Below, in pieces: positions 33,763-44,044 of a DNA stretch of 64,000 nt. This DNA comes from Halpernia humi. Its GTDB lineage: Bacteria > Bacteroidota > Bacteroidia > Flavobacteriales > Weeksellaceae. The DNA is taken from the NCBI RefSeq assembly GCF_900108025.1, contig NZ_FNUS01000001.1:124001-188000 (forward strand), written 5' to 3'. Under the pieces are notes generated by a model. It saw nothing but the letters and a program-made list of their open reading frames with translations. It was not told where the DNA came from and made no database searches. Numbering within the stretch: position 1 is the stretch's first letter; each line of letters starts with the position of its first letter. Both the position numbers and the translations under genes were made by a program.

Positions 33763-34827
33763 TTATTTTAAATTTTTCATTACATCTACCAATAGTTGAA
33801 CGCTTTCTAAAGGCAAAGCATTGTACATGCTTGCTCTGTAACCGCCTAAACTTCGGTGTCCGTTTAATCCATTAATTCCCGCCGCTTTACAGGCTGCATC
33901 AAATTCCTCTTTTTTAGATTCATCAATTAATTTAAAAGAGGCGTTCATAACAGAACGGTCTTCTTTTTTACAAAATGTTTCGAATAATGGATTTCTATCG
34001 ATTTCATCGTAAAGTAAAGTTGCTTTTTGATTATTTATTTTTTCTACAGCTTCAATTCCGCCATTTTTTTCTAAATTTTGCAAGGTTAAAAGTGAAGTGT
34101 AAACTGCAAAAACGGGCGGCGTGTTAAACATAGATTCTTTTTTGATATGCAAATCATAATCCAAATAAGATGGAATATCTCGCCCAGTTTTCCCCAGAAT
34201 ATCTTTTTTTACAACCACCAAAGTAGTCCCTGCAGGCCCCATATTTTTTTGTGCTCCAGCATAGATAATATCAAAATAATTAAAATCTATCACACGGCTA
34301 AAAATATCAGAACTCATATCGCAAACTTTCAACGTATCAACATCTGGAAAGTGGTGAACTTGCGTTCCAAAAATGGTATTATTTGAAGTAAAATGAAAAT
34401 AATCGTACTCCGGACCAACTTTAAAATCTTTTGGGATAAAAGAATAATTTTCTTCTTTTGAAGAACCTACAACATCTACTTTTCCCAGTTTTTTTGCTTC
34501 TTTTATTGCAGCAGCAGCCCAAGAACCAGTATCGAGATAAGCGGCTTTTCCACTTTCTAATTTCATCAGATTAAATGGCGCCATCAAAAACTGCAAACTT
34601 GCGCCGCCTTGCAAATAAAGCACTTCGTAATCGTCGCCTATTTTCATTAATCTTTTTACGATTGCTCTCGCCTCATCCATTACCGCAACAAAATCTTTAC
34701 TTCTGTGCGAAATTTCTAAAATAGAAAGACCTGAATCATTAAATTCTAGAATTGCATCTGAAGCTTTTTGAAAAACTTCTTGTGGTAAAATACTTGGTCC
34801 TGCGCTGAAATTATGTTTTTTATTCAT
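33763..34827 (-). CDS. serC: Phosphoserine aminotransferase
   Basis: 354 aa. NFSAGPSILP at the start, STGSWAA-like cofactor region, PLP lysine in GAQKNMGPAG (~197) and C-terminal HRSLGGYRASMYN. Transfers the amino group of glutamate to 3-phosphohydroxypyruvate in serine synthesis (also in pyridoxal-P synthesis). First gene of the serC-serA-DUF1015 operon; the terminator is at 31471-31499. Confidence 0.96.
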   Translation of the reverse strand: MNKKHNFSAGPSILPQEVFQKASDAILEFNDSGLSILEISHRSKDFVAVMDEARAIVKRLMKIGDDYEVLYLQGGASLQFLMAPFNLMKLESGKAAYLDTGSWAAAAIKEAKKLGKVDVVGSSKEENYSFIPKDFKVGPEYDYFHFTSNNTIFGTQVHHFPDVDTLKVCDMSSDIFSRVIDFNYFDIIYAGAQKNMGPAGTTLVVVKKDILGKTGRDIPSYLDYDLHIKKESMFNTPPVFAVYTSLLTLQNLEKNGGIEAVEKINNQKATLLYDEIDRNPLFETFCKKEDRSVMNASFKLIDESKKEEFDAACKAAGINGLNGHRSLGGYRASMYNALPLESVQLLVDVMKNLK

Positions 34828-34844
34828 TTTATTTTTATTAAAGC

Positions 34845-34869
34845 AAGATTGAAATAAAATTTCAATCTT
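34845..34869. other. Hairpin between fdx and serC
   Basis: AAGATTGAAAT (34845-34855) and ATTTCAATCTT (34859-34869), a perfect 11-bp stem with a 3-nt loop. It may end fdx transcription or form part of the serC leader; the T run is better on the plus strand, where there is no gene to terminate. Confidence 0.45.
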
Positions 34870-34941
34870 TTATAGTTTTCTAAGTTCGCAAAGTTGTGGT
34901 TGATCGCTTTATATTTTCTATGATTATTTAACAATAATCAT

Positions 34942-35292
34942 TTATTCAGCATGTAAAAATGCCTTTTTTGCCAAAAGACTTTCAGCCGATTCTACATGAT
35001 CTTCATCTGGAATACAGCAATCTACAGGGCAAACTGCAGCACATTGCGGCTCTTCATGAAAGCCCATACATTCTGTGCATTTATCTGCAACTATGAAATA
35101 AATATCGTCGCTCACTGGCTCTTGAGGTGCATCTGCATCTGCTGTAAGGCCAGATTTCAAAGTAACACGACCCTTCAAAGCCGTTCCATCAGACGCTTTC
35201 CAATCTACTGCGCCTTCATATATTGCATTATTTGGGCATTCTGGTTCGCAGGCGCCACAATTAATACATTCATCAGTTATTCTGATTGCCAT
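34942..35292 (-). CDS. Ferredoxin, 4Fe-4S type
   Basis: 116 aa. Two cluster motifs: CINCGACEPECPNNAIY (~11-27) and CTECMGFHEEPQCAAVCPVDC (~80-100), so two [4Fe-4S] clusters are expected. Cytosolic electron carrier; the partner is unknown. Single gene, divergent from the acyl-CoA reductase gene. Confidence 0.93.
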   Translation of the reverse strand: MAIRITDECINCGACEPECPNNAIYEGAVDWKASDGTALKGRVTLKSGLTADADAPQEPVSDDIYFIVADKCTECMGFHEEPQCAAVCPVDCCIPDEDHVESAESLLAKKAFLHAE

Positions 35293-35349
35293 TTCTAATT
35301 GTTTTAAATTTGCACAAAATTAGCAATTTTTTAGCACAACAAAAAGTAT

Positions 35350-36384
35350 ATGGCAACAAGATATATCATATTTGGACTTTCTAAATTAGGAACGTTCTTA
35401 ACCGAATTTCTTTCTAAAAATCCTGAAAATTTCAATGATTTTGACAATGAATTAACCAATATCATCAGAATTTCAGAAAATGAAAATCCTTGGTTTACAG
35501 AATATTACCAAAGATTGGCTTTAAATGATTGGGCAAATTTATTAACTGAAGAAAACTTAGTAAACTGGCTTTCTAATTATCAATTTTCAGAAACTTGTAA
35601 AAAAGTGGGGCTAATTTTGGCAGGAAATATTCCTTTGGTTGGTTTTCATGATGTTATTTGCGTCATTTTAAGTGGCAACGTGCCTTTAATTAAATTATCT
35701 TCAAAAGATAAAAGAATGATTCCGTTTTTATTAAAATTATGGAATGATTTTTCCGAAATTGAAATTGAATATGAGTTTGTAGAAAAGCTAGAAAACTTTG
35801 ATGCCGTGATTGCAACTGGAAGCAACAATACGGCGAGATATTTAGAATATTATTTTAAAGATTATGACAGAATTATTCGTAAAAATAGAACCTCAGTTGC
35901 TGTTTTAAAAGGAGATGAGACTGATGAAGAACTTCAACTTTTAGCGCAAGACATTTTCACTTATTTTGGTTTAGGTTGCAGAAATGTAACGCGACTTTTT
36001 ATACCAAAAGATTTTAATTTAGAAAAGTTATTTAAAAATTTCTTGGAATATAGAAATATCATTAATCATCATAAATACGCAAATAATTATGATTATAATA
36101 AAGCGATTTATTTGCTAAATCAAGATTTATTTTGGGATAATAATTTTGTGATGTTAAAAGAAGATGATGCACTTTTTTCGCCGCTTTCTGTGGTTAATTT
36201 TTCTCGCTACGAAAATATTGATGAAGTGGAAGTTTTTATAAAAAATAAGGAATCAGAAATTCAATGTGTAGTTGGGAAAAGTGATTTTAATTTTAAAACT
36301 ATTCCCTTTGGTGAAGCGCAACATCCAGATTTGAATACTTTTGCTGACAATGTAAATACTTTAAAATTTTTGAGTTTAATTTAA
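35350..36384 (+). CDS. Acyl-CoA reductase (LuxC-like)
   Basis: 344 aa. Related to LuxC acyl-CoA reductases: KVGLILAGNIPLVGFHD (~85-101) and LSSKDK, ATGSNNTARY (cofactor region), GLGCRNVTR with the conserved Cys (~218) and C-terminal GEAQHPDL. Would reduce acyl-CoA or acyl-ACP to aldehyde with NADPH; common as a single gene in Bacteroidota. A TAAATTTG -7 box lies at 35305-35312. Confidence 0.85.
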   Translation: MATRYIIFGLSKLGTFLTEFLSKNPENFNDFDNELTNIIRISENENPWFTEYYQRLALNDWANLLTEENLVNWLSNYQFSETCKKVGLILAGNIPLVGFHDVICVILSGNVPLIKLSSKDKRMIPFLLKLWNDFSEIEIEYEFVEKLENFDAVIATGSNNTARYLEYYFKDYDRIIRKNRTSVAVLKGDETDEELQLLAQDIFTYFGLGCRNVTRLFIPKDFNLEKLFKNFLEYRNIINHHKYANNYDYNKAIYLLNQDLFWDNNFVMLKEDDALFSPLSVVNFSRYENIDEVEVFIKNKESEIQCVVGKSDFNFKTIPFGEAQHPDLNTFADNVNTLKFLSLI

Positions 36385-36422
36385 AAATTTTCTTAAATTC
36401 GTTCTTTTAAAAATAAAAAATA

Positions 36423-37109
36423 ATGAATCAATCCGTTCAATTATCACACGCGCAAGAAGCCGAAAGAGCAGAATTTTACAAAAAAACTTATATGCATGTT
36501 GCACTCGCAATTTTAGCATTTATGATTGTAGAAGGGCTTTTATTAAAATACGTTCCAGATGAACTCATTATGAAAATGCTCAGTGGTAGATTCGTTTGGC
36601 TCGGAATTTTGGGTTTATTTTGGCTTGGTTCCTACGTTTCAGAAAAGTGGACTTTATCTCAAGATAAAAATGTGCAATATGCCGGTTTGGGTTTCTATGT
36701 TATTTTAGAATCCATCATATTTTTGCCTTTAATTTTCATAGCAACACGTTATGCAGGAATTGAAATTATTCAACAAGCAGGTTTAATTACTGTTGCACTT
36801 TTTGCAGGATTAACAGCGGTAGTTTTTATGACCAACACCGATTTTTCTTTTTTGCGAACTGCAATTACAGTGGGTGGTTTTGTGGCTTTAGGATTAATAG
36901 TTGCAGGCGCAATTTTCGGTTTTAACCTTGGACTTTGGTTTTCCGTTGGAATGGTAATTTTAGCGAGTGGTGCCATTTTATACCAAACAAGTAAATTAAA
37001 AGACACTTATGCAACCGACCAATATGTGGGTGCAGCTTTGCTTTTATTTTCTTCAATAATGTTGTTATTTTGGTATGTTTTAAGAATTTTGATGTCGAGA
37101 AGGAGTTAA
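36423..37109 (+). CDS. Bax inhibitor-1/YccA family membrane protein
   Basis: 228 aa with seven hydrophobic segments, of the BI-1/YccA type (F.KKTYMHVALAILAFM at the start, ILYQTSKLKDTYATDQYVGAALLLFSSIMLLF at the end with the conserved Asp). Inner-membrane protein; family members act in Ca2+ leak and stress. No operon partner is evident. Confidence 0.9.
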   Translation: MNQSVQLSHAQEAERAEFYKKTYMHVALAILAFMIVEGLLLKYVPDELIMKMLSGRFVWLGILGLFWLGSYVSEKWTLSQDKNVQYAGLGFYVILESIIFLPLIFIATRYAGIEIIQQAGLITVALFAGLTAVVFMTNTDFSFLRTAITVGGFVALGLIVAGAIFGFNLGLWFSVGMVILASGAILYQTSKLKDTYATDQYVGAALLLFSSIMLLFWYVLRILMSRRS

Positions 37110-37141
37110 TAGAATTTATCATTTAAATAAAATCGAATTTT

Positions 37142-37645
37142 TTGAGCCGCATTAGGAGAATTGGTTATAAATTTCAAATCTATCTTATGACGATATTTTT
37201 GATATTTTGTCTTTTCTATTTTTTCCTACCTAATTTTAACGCGGATTTAAAAGATTTAAATCAAGAGAATAAAATTTTATCTTCAACTAAAATATTAACT
37301 GAAGAAAATCATAGTTTATCACTACCTCAAAAATATATTACCACACTTCATTTGATAATGATTGATGGTACTGATTTAAAAATTAATGATGAATATGAAA
37401 AATTTTGGGCGGAACTTCAAGATAAAAATTTAATTGGAAAAAATGTCAAATATTATACTGGAATCCACCAAACGATAGATAGTAATCCTACGCAACTTGA
37501 AGTAAATAATAAGATTATTTGGACTGAGAAAGACTCTTTAAAATGGGTTTATATTTTCTTTCTACTGACTTTATGTGGAACAGTTTATTCAGGAATAGAT
37601 TTGTTCAAATATCTAAAGACTAAATACAAACAAACTTATCAATAA
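37142..37645 (+). CDS. Hypothetical membrane protein
   Basis: 167 aa from TTG 37142, or 152 aa from ATG 37187. TM helices at both ends (TIFLIFCLFYFFLPNF and WVYIFFLLTLCGTVYSGI) with a hydrophilic domain between (TLHLIMIDGTDLKIN...). The TTG start has a GGAG-like stretch only downstream, so the ATG is a real alternative. Function unknown. Confidence 0.6.
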   Translation: MSRIRRIGYKFQIYLMTIFLIFCLFYFFLPNFNADLKDLNQENKILSSTKILTEENHSLSLPQKYITTLHLIMIDGTDLKINDEYEKFWAELQDKNLIGKNVKYYTGIHQTIDSNPTQLEVNNKIIWTEKDSLKWVYIFFLLTLCGTVYSGIDLFKYLKTKYKQTYQ

Positions 37646-37662
37646 AGAATATAATCCAAATT

Positions 37663-37977
37663 CTACATCCTACTTTTCCTTTCGTTCAAATATGTTTTAA
37701 AAACCATCACATCTTCGCCAAATTCTTTTTCAATGTGATGTTGAAGATTTAGAAGTTCGCTATCCACAAATTCTTCTCGCAAATTTTCATCTTCAAAAAT
37801 GAGAAGCAAATTGGTATTTTTTCCCTCGTGCAGCATTTCACTTTCAACATCAGATAGAATATAATTTTCCACTTGAATTAGGTTTTCAATTAAATTTTCT
37901 AAAGAATTTTCTTGGAATTTTTCCCAATCCGAAAGCAGATGTTCTGGTGTGTGAAAAGTGATGCTTAAAATACTCAT
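37663..37977 (-). CDS. DUF4286 family protein
   Basis: 104 aa, all-soluble, with ISIT...-type beta strand then HLLSDWEKF, ENYILSDVESEMLHEGKNTNLLL and C-terminal FKTYL. Matches the small DUF4286 family found next to gyrA in flavobacteria. Divergent from gyrA. Confidence 0.8.
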   Translation of the reverse strand: MSILSITFHTPEHLLSDWEKFQENSLENLIENLIQVENYILSDVESEMLHEGKNTNLLLIFEDENLREEFVDSELLNLQHHIEKEFGEDVMVFKTYLNERKSRM

Positions 37978-38124
37978 TTTTATGATTTTTTTATGATTTT
38001 TGCTAAATTTATGTCTGCAAAAATCGTTAATTTTTCGTAAATTAGCGCGTTATTAAAATTAGAAATTTAGAAGAATCAAATTTAATTCATAAACGCTTGA
38101 TTCTCATTTTATTAAAAAATATTT

Positions 38125-40752
38125 ATGCACACAGAAGGAGAAAGGTTAATCCCGATCAACATTGTTGATGAAATGAAGTCGTCTTACATAGATTATTCTA
38201 TGTCAGTTATTGTTTCCCGCGCACTTCCAGACGTAAGAGATGGCTTGAAACCCGTTCACAGAAGAGTTTTATACGGAATGTATGGTTTGAATGTTTTTTC
38301 TAATAGAAAACATTTAAAATCGGCCAGAATTGTAGGAGATGTTCTAGGTAAATACCATCCACACGGCGATACTTCGGTTTATGACGCGATGGTAAGAATG
38401 GCGCAACCGTGGAGTTTGCGTTATCCACAAGTGGACGGACAAGGGAATTTTGGTTCAATGGATGGTGATCCACCTGCAGCAATGCGTTACACCGAAGCGA
38501 GATTACAAAAAATTTCTGATGAAATATTATCAGATTTAGATAAAGATACCGTAGATTTTCAATTTAATTTTGATGATAGTTTAACGGAACCAAAGGTTTT
38601 ACCAAGTAGAATTCCCAATCTTTTAGTGAATGGAACTTCCGGAATTGCGGTTGGTATGGCCACCAATATGGCACCACATAATTTAACGGAAAGTATTAAT
38701 GCAATCGTTGCTTACATCGAAAATAATGAAATTACGATCGATGAATTAATGCAACACATCATCGCGCCAGATTTTCCAACAGGTGGAATTATTTACGGCT
38801 ATGACGGTGTTCGCGATGCTTTTCATACAGGAAGAGGAAGAATAGTCTTACGTGCGAAAGTGGGTTTTGAAGAAATTGGCAACAGAAATGCAATTATCGT
38901 AACCGAAGTTCCTTACCAGGTGAACAAAGCGGATATGATTGCCCGAACCGCAGATTTAGTAAAAGAAGAAAAAATCCCAGGAATTTATGAAATTCGTGAC
39001 GAATCCGACAGAAGCGGTTTGCGCGTGGTTTATGAACTTAAAAATGATGCGATTCCAAACGTAGTTTTAAATTTACTCTATAAATATACAGCGCTACAAA
39101 CTTCATTTAGCTGTAATAATATTGCATTGGTTGCAGGACGTCCTGTTCAATTAAATGTAAAAGATATTATTCACCATTTTGTAGATCACCGTCATGAAAT
39201 TGTAGTTAGAAGAACAGAGTACGAAATTAAAAAAGCCAAAGAAAGAGCACATATTCTCGAAGGTTTTATGAAAGTCATCGGTACGCAAGATGATTTAGAT
39301 AAAGCCATAAAAATTATCAGAAACAGTTCTAATCCTGCCGATGCAAAACAAGGATTAATAACTGAATTTGAACTTTCCGACATCCAAGCACAAGCGATTT
39401 TAGATATGCGCTTGGCACGTTTGACGGGCATGGAATTGGATAAAATCCGTGCAGAATACGAGGAAATTATGCGATTAATTAATGATTTGCAAGATATTTT
39501 GGATAATGAACCAAGACGATACGAAATCATTAAAGAAGAACTTTTAGAAATAAAAGAAAAATATGGCGACGAACGCCGAACTGAAATAGATTACAGCGGT
39601 GGCGAAATGTCTATCGAAGATATTATTCCAAATGAGAAAGTTGTTTTAACTATTTCTCACGCAGGTTATGTAAAAAGAACTTTGCTTTCAGAGTATAAAG
39701 TGCAGAGTAGAGGTGGCGTTGGAAACCGCGCTGCAACCACTAGAGATGAAGATTTCTTAGAATATATCGTAACAGCAACCAACCATCAATATTTAATGTT
39801 CTTCACAGAGAAAGGAAAGTGCTATTGGTTGCGCGTTTTCGAAATACCTGAAGGTTCAAAAACATCAAAAGGAAGAGCTGTTCAAAATTTAATTAATATT
39901 GAGCCAGACGATAAAATAAAAGCCTATATCCGAACCAATGATTTGAAGGACAAAGAATACGTTCAACAAATGAATATCGTGATGATTACCAAAAACGGAA
40001 CGGTGAAAAAAACGTCGTTGGAAGCCTATTCTCGACCAAGAGTAAATGGAATTAATGCCATCGAAATCCGTGAAGACGATATGCTTTTGGGCGCAAGATT
40101 AACAGACGGAAACTCTGAAATAATGATTGCCACGAAAAATGGAAAATGCATCCGTTTCCCTGAATCTAAAGCTAGAGCAGTTGGAAGAGGTTCAATTGGT
40201 GTGCGCGGAATTTCGCTTTCTGAAGGAGATGAGGTAATTGGTATGATTGTGGTAAATGATGTAGAAAATGATACTGTTTTGGTGGTTTCTGAAAAAGGTT
40301 ACGGCAAACGAACCGCAGTTTTAGATTATCGCGAAACCAATCGTGGTGGAAAAGGTGTAATTACCCTAAATATTACCGAAAAAACTGGCAATTTAATTGC
40401 AATTCAAAGTGTTACAGATGATGATGGTTTGATGATTATCAATAAATCTGGCGTTGCAATCCGTATGAATATGGATAATATGCGCGTGATGGGTAGAAAT
40501 ACACAAGGTGTGAAAATGATAAATCTTCGTAAAGATGACGAAATTGCCGCCATTGCAAAAGTTGAGATGGATAAAGAAGTAGAAATTGATGAAGATCAGC
40601 CTGATGCTGTTTTGGGAGAAAACAATCTTCCAGAAACCTCAATTGCACAGCAAACAGATGATAATGTTTTAAATACTGAAGATCCAGAAGTTTTGAAAAA
40701 TAATGAGGACGCAGAAAAGGAAAATGAATCGGATGATGAAAATTTAGATTAA
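38125..40752 (+). CDS. gyrA: DNA gyrase subunit A
   Basis: 875 aa. Catalytic Tyr at residue 122 ([10 protein letters not shown]), quinolone-determining region [13 protein letters not shown] with Thr at the position of E. coli Ser83 and Asp at Asp87, and the GyrA-box [11 protein letters not shown]-terminal beta-pinwheel followed by an acidic tail (~830-875). Forms A2B2 with GyrB to introduce negative supercoils. Whether Thr83 matters for drugs cannot be said from sequence alone. The next gene is 34 bp downstream. Confidence 0.97.
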   Translation: MHTEGERLIPINIVDEMKSSYIDYSMSVIVSRALPDVRDGLKPVHRRVLYGMYGLNVFSNRKHLKSARIVGDVLGKYHPHGDTSVYDAMVRMAQPWSLRYPQVDGQGNFGSMDGDPPAAMRYTEARLQKISDEILSDLDKDTVDFQFNFDDSLTEPKVLPSRIPNLLVNGTSGIAVGMATNMAPHNLTESINAIVAYIENNEITIDELMQHIIAPDFPTGGIIYGYDGVRDAFHTGRGRIVLRAKVGFEEIGNRNAIIVTEVPYQVNKADMIARTADLVKEEKIPGIYEIRDESDRSGLRVVYELKNDAIPNVVLNLLYKYTALQTSFSCNNIALVAGRPVQLNVKDIIHHFVDHRHEIVVRRTEYEIKKAKERAHILEGFMKVIGTQDDLDKAIKIIRNSSNPADAKQGLITEFELSDIQAQAILDMRLARLTGMELDKIRAEYEEIMRLINDLQDILDNEPRRYEIIKEELLEIKEKYGDERRTEIDYSGGEMSIEDIIPNEKVVLTISHAGYVKRTLLSEYKVQSRGGVGNRAATTRDEDFLEYIVTATNHQYLMFFTEKGKCYWLRVFEIPEGSKTSKGRAVQNLINIEPDDKIKAYIRTNDLKDKEYVQQMNIVMITKNGTVKKTSLEAYSRPRVNGINAIEIREDDMLLGARLTDGNSEIMIATKNGKCIRFPESKARAVGRGSIGVRGISLSEGDEVIGMIVVNDVENDTVLVVSEKGYGKRTAVLDYRETNRGGKGVITLNITEKTGNLIAIQSVTDDDGLMIINKSGVAIRMNMDNMRVMGRNTQGVKMINLRKDDEIAAIAKVEMDKEVEIDEDQPDAVLGENNLPETSIAQQTDDNVLNTEDPEVLKNNEDAEKENESDDENLD

Positions 40753-40786
40753 TTAAAATTAAATAAAAATTATAAAATTAAATAAA

Positions 40787-42181
40787 ATGCGAAAAATAAT
40801 TTTAAGTTTAGCTTTGGTCTCGATTACTTTTGCGACGGCACAGAAAAAAGAAATCGGAAGTGCCTACAAAGCCATAGAAAGTGGTGATAATGCAACTGCA
40901 GTTGCGCAACTTTCTGCAGCGGAAAGTATGATGGGCGATAAAACTTATCTTTTAGATCCTGAAGTTTTAGAACAATATTATTATACCAAAGGCTTAACCC
41001 TTCTTAATGCTGGTAAAACACAAGAAGGTGCCGCTTTTTTAGCCAAAATTAATGACCTTGGTAAAATGAAAATCTACACAGGTAAAAATGCCGATAGAGA
41101 TCGTGTTTATTATGTAGGGGAAGAGGCTTATAAAAAATCTGGTTTAACTAATTTAAAACCAGAAACTTATGTCCCTACAACTTCTGCAAAATTAGGACAA
41201 AAAATTAATCCAATTCTGCAAAAAACCAATCAAGAAGCTGTGGATGCGTACAATTCCAAAAAATATGCTGAAGCGGGCGATAAGTTTAAAGAAACCTATT
41301 ATTTGCTAAAGGCAGCCGGTACAGATGATAAATCAATTCTAATGAACGCCGCAATTTCCTATTCTACAGCCGGTAAATTAGACGAATCTGTTGATATTTA
41401 TAATGATTTGATCGATAGTGGCTATACAGGTGTTGAAACCACTTACACGGCAAAAAATAAAAAAACAGGTGAAGTAGATAAATTAGATAAAACCACTTGG
41501 GATCTTTACAAAAAAATGGGCGCTTCAGGAGATTATACAGATTTTAAAACTGAAACTTCAAAAAGTGTAGAAAAAGATTTATATACCATTAATAGTAAAA
41601 ATCTTTACAATGCAAAACGCTACGATGAAGCTATAAAAGTAGCAGACAAAGGTTTGGCTAAGTTTCCGGGCGATTCAGATTTGATGAATGTGAAAGGTCT
41701 ATCTTTTTACGGAAGTGGAAAATCAGCCGAATTTATCGATATTCTTAAGAAACAAGTCGCAGCAAATCCTAATGATGCAGACAGTTGGTTTAATCTTGGT
41801 GTGATGGAAAGCAAAAACCCTGCAACAGTAAAAGAAGCAGAAGATGCTTTCAATAAAGCTTTACAAATAAAGCCAAATTATGTTGCAGCACTTCAAAATC
41901 TTACCCAAATGAAAATTGGTGATGATGATGATAAAGTGAGAGCAGACTATGAAGCGGCTAGAAAAGCAGGCAAAACTGAAGAAGCCAACAAAATTTTAGA
42001 GAATAGAAGAAATAGACTTCTCACCGCCTTGCCTTATGCTGAAAAGTGGTATGCAATTGCACCAGACGATTTAAGTGTCGTAAGTTTGTTAAAAAATCTT
42101 TATATGATGAATAAAAACGATGCAAAAGCAGCAGAAATGAAAGCCAAAGAAGCCGCTTTAAAAGCAAAACAAGGAAAATAA
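40787..42181 (+). CDS. Exported TPR-repeat protein
   Basis: 464 aa. Signal peptide MRKIILSLALVSITFATAQ, then TPR units in the middle and second half (for example PNDADSWFNLGVMESKN... NYVAALQNL). Likely periplasmic or membrane-attached scaffold. Position after gyrA, 34 bp away, is common in flavobacteria. A bidirectional-looking terminator lies at 42202-42227. Confidence 0.85.
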   Translation: MRKIILSLALVSITFATAQKKEIGSAYKAIESGDNATAVAQLSAAESMMGDKTYLLDPEVLEQYYYTKGLTLLNAGKTQEGAAFLAKINDLGKMKIYTGKNADRDRVYYVGEEAYKKSGLTNLKPETYVPTTSAKLGQKINPILQKTNQEAVDAYNSKKYAEAGDKFKETYYLLKAAGTDDKSILMNAAISYSTAGKLDESVDIYNDLIDSGYTGVETTYTAKNKKTGEVDKLDKTTWDLYKKMGASGDYTDFKTETSKSVEKDLYTINSKNLYNAKRYDEAIKVADKGLAKFPGDSDLMNVKGLSFYGSGKSAEFIDILKKQVAANPNDADSWFNLGVMESKNPATVKEAEDAFNKALQIKPNYVAALQNLTQMKIGDDDDKVRADYEAARKAGKTEEANKILENRRNRLLTALPYAEKWYAIAPDDLSVVSLLKNLYMMNKNDAKAAEMKAKEAALKAKQGK

Positions 42182-42201
42182 AATAGATTTATAGTATTAA
42201 A

Positions 42202-42227
42202 AACAGAGTTTCGGCTCTGTTTTTTTA
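42202..42227. terminator. Terminator after the TPR gene
   Basis: AACAGAG (42202-42208) and CTCTGTT (42215-42221) with a short loop, then T. On the minus strand the T run also follows, so it may end the convergent regulator gene as well. Confidence 0.8.
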
Positions 42228-42875
42228 TGCTTTTACGAGAAGTTTATCGCAGATTATTTTGCTAAAAATTTCAGTTCTATTAAGAAATTCCACCGTCATA
42301 GAAGCGTCTATTTTCTCTATTTTAATAATTTGCATTTCTGTTTCTAAAGTCAAATTACGCTCATTAAGAAAACTCAAAAAATCTTCTGTATCTAAAGTAA
42401 CTGCTTTTAAAATTATTTTTTCGCCCACTTTAGAATCGCTCAATTTTTTTAAATCTTGTGTAATAATATTGCCATCTTTATCAGGAATCGGTTCGCCGTG
42501 CGGATCTATTTTCGGAAAATTCAGCATTTCATCCATTTTTTCAAAAAATTCGTCGGAATGGATGTGTTCCAATTGTTCTGCAATATCATGCACGTTTTCC
42601 CAGCCAATATTCATTTTTTTTACCAAAAACATTTCTGTTAATCTGTGTTTTCTAACAATTAATGCGGCTTCTTTTTTACCAAATTCCGTCACTTCTAAAG
42701 GTTTATAACTTTCGTAGCGCACCCAATCTTTTTCCACAAACTTTTTCATCATACTATTTACACTCGGCATTTTTATATTTAAAAATTTGCTAAGATCTGT
42801 TACAGTTACAGTATTATCGGGCTTTATGAGATGAAATATTGCTTTTAAATAATTTTCTTCGGTTAAAGTTTTCAT
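42225..42875 (-). CDS. DtxR/MntR-type metal-dependent regulator
   Basis: 216 aa. DtxR-type winged HTH at 1-70 (TVTVTDLSKFLNIKMPSVNSMMKKFVEKDWV), dimer/metal-binding domain (RKHRLTEMFLVKKMNIGWENVHDIAEQLEHIHSDEF, the His/Glu pattern of site 1) and a C-terminal FeoA-like domain (DSKVGEKIILKAV...). Represses uptake genes when Mn2+ or Fe2+ is plentiful. A 9-bp inverted repeat at its own promoter suggests autoregulation. Metal choice cannot be fixed from sequence. Confidence 0.92.
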   Translation of the reverse strand: MKTLTEENYLKAIFHLIKPDNTVTVTDLSKFLNIKMPSVNSMMKKFVEKDWVRYESYKPLEVTEFGKKEAALIVRKHRLTEMFLVKKMNIGWENVHDIAEQLEHIHSDEFFEKMDEMLNFPKIDPHGEPIPDKDGNIITQDLKKLSDSKVGEKIILKAVTLDTEDFLSFLNERNLTLETEMQIIKIEKIDASMTVEFLNRTEIFSKIICDKLLVKA

Positions 42876-42879
42876 ACTA

Positions 42880-42913
42880 AATGTTAGAATTAATATTTTA
42901 CAAATCTAACATT
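42880..42913 (-). promoter_or_regulatory. Promoter and inverted-repeat operator of the DtxR-type gene
   Basis: AATGTTAGA (42880-42888) and TCTAACATT (42905-42913) form a perfect inverted repeat with a 16-nt spacer. On the minus strand TAGATTTG, a -7 box, lies inside it, so binding would repress. Placement before the regulator suggests autoregulation. Confidence 0.65.
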
Positions 42914-43008
42914 TTTAGAATTATAAACGACGAGTTATTTATTTTCTAAAAAGTCAATATTTAAAATATAAATCTTTAATTTGAAATTTATTTCTTTAAA
43001 TTAGTGCA

Positions 43009-44043
43009 ATGAAATATTCCTTTAAAAACGACTATTCAGAAGGTTGTCATCCAAAAATTTTGGAAGCACTTTTAAATACAAATTTAGTTCAGCAAAACGG
43101 TTATGGTTTAGATGATTATTGCCAAAGCGCGACAGAAAAAATTTTAAAATTAACAAACTCGCCAAATTCCGCAGTTCATTTCGTTTCTGGCGGAACGCAA
43201 GCCAATTTAATTTTAATTTCAGCCTTTCTTCGTCCTCACGAAAGTGCAATTTCTGCCGCAACTGGTCATATTTTAACTAATGAAACTGGCGCAATAGAAG
43301 CAACAGGTCATAAAGTTCATAGTGTAGAAACTTCCGACGGAAAACTAAAACCGAAACATATTCAAGGTGTTATAGATTTACACCAAAATAAACCGCATCA
43401 ACTCAAACAAAAACTGGTTTACATTTCAAATTCTACGGAAATTGGTACCAATTATTTTAAAGAAGAATTAATAAATTTATCTAAATTTTGCAAAGAGAAT
43501 AATCTTTATTTAATGATGGACGGCGCAAGAATGGGCCACGCTTTAATGGCGGAAAATAATGATTTAACCTTAGCAGATATTGCAAAATATACGGATGCAT
43601 TTTATTTGGGCGGCACAAAAAATGGCGCTTTATTGGGAGAAGCAATTGTGATAAATAATCCAGCATTGCAAGAAGAATTTGGCTTTCATATTAAGCAAAA
43701 AGGCGGAATGCTCGCAAAAGGAAGATTATTGGGAATTCAGTTTGATGTTTTAATGACGGATAATTTGTATTTTGATTTGGCAAAACACGCCAACTCTGAA
43801 GCCATGAAAATCAAAAAAACCTTTGTTGATAAAGGTTTTAAATTTCTTTCAGACACATTTAGCAACCAAATTTTTCCTATTTTAAATCAAAATAAAATTA
43901 ATCAATTGTCAGAAAATTTTGATTTCTACACTTGGAGAAAAATCGATTCAGAAAATTCCGCAATTCGATTAATTACTTCTTGGGCGACACCAGAATCTGT
44001 TACAAATGAATTTTGTGACGCTATAAAAAATTTAAAAAATTAA
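43009..44043 (+). CDS. Threonine aldolase/beta-eliminating lyase family
   Basis: 344 aa PLP enzyme. Signatures: SGGTQANLI (~55-63), TGAIEATGHKV, DGARMGHAL (~168-176) and the PLP lysine in LGGTKNGALLGEA (~200). Low-specificity L-threonine aldolase (Thr to Gly and acetaldehyde) is the usual label, though related lyases share these motifs. The next gene starts 1 bp after the stop. Confidence 0.85.
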   Translation: MKYSFKNDYSEGCHPKILEALLNTNLVQQNGYGLDDYCQSATEKILKLTNSPNSAVHFVSGGTQANLILISAFLRPHESAISAATGHILTNETGAIEATGHKVHSVETSDGKLKPKHIQGVIDLHQNKPHQLKQKLVYISNSTEIGTNYFKEELINLSKFCKENNLYLMMDGARMGHALMAENNDLTLADIAKYTDAFYLGGTKNGALLGEAIVINNPALQEEFGFHIKQKGGMLAKGRLLGIQFDVLMTDNLYFDLAKHANSEAMKIKKTFVDKGFKFLSDTFSNQIFPILNQNKINQLSENFDFYTWRKIDSENSAIRLITSWATPESVTNEFCDAIKNLKN

Positions 44044-44044
44044 A

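Noticed and set aside
42259-42708. 149-codon frame antisense to the DtxR-type gene
   Set aside because: Shadow frame of a well-conserved regulator.
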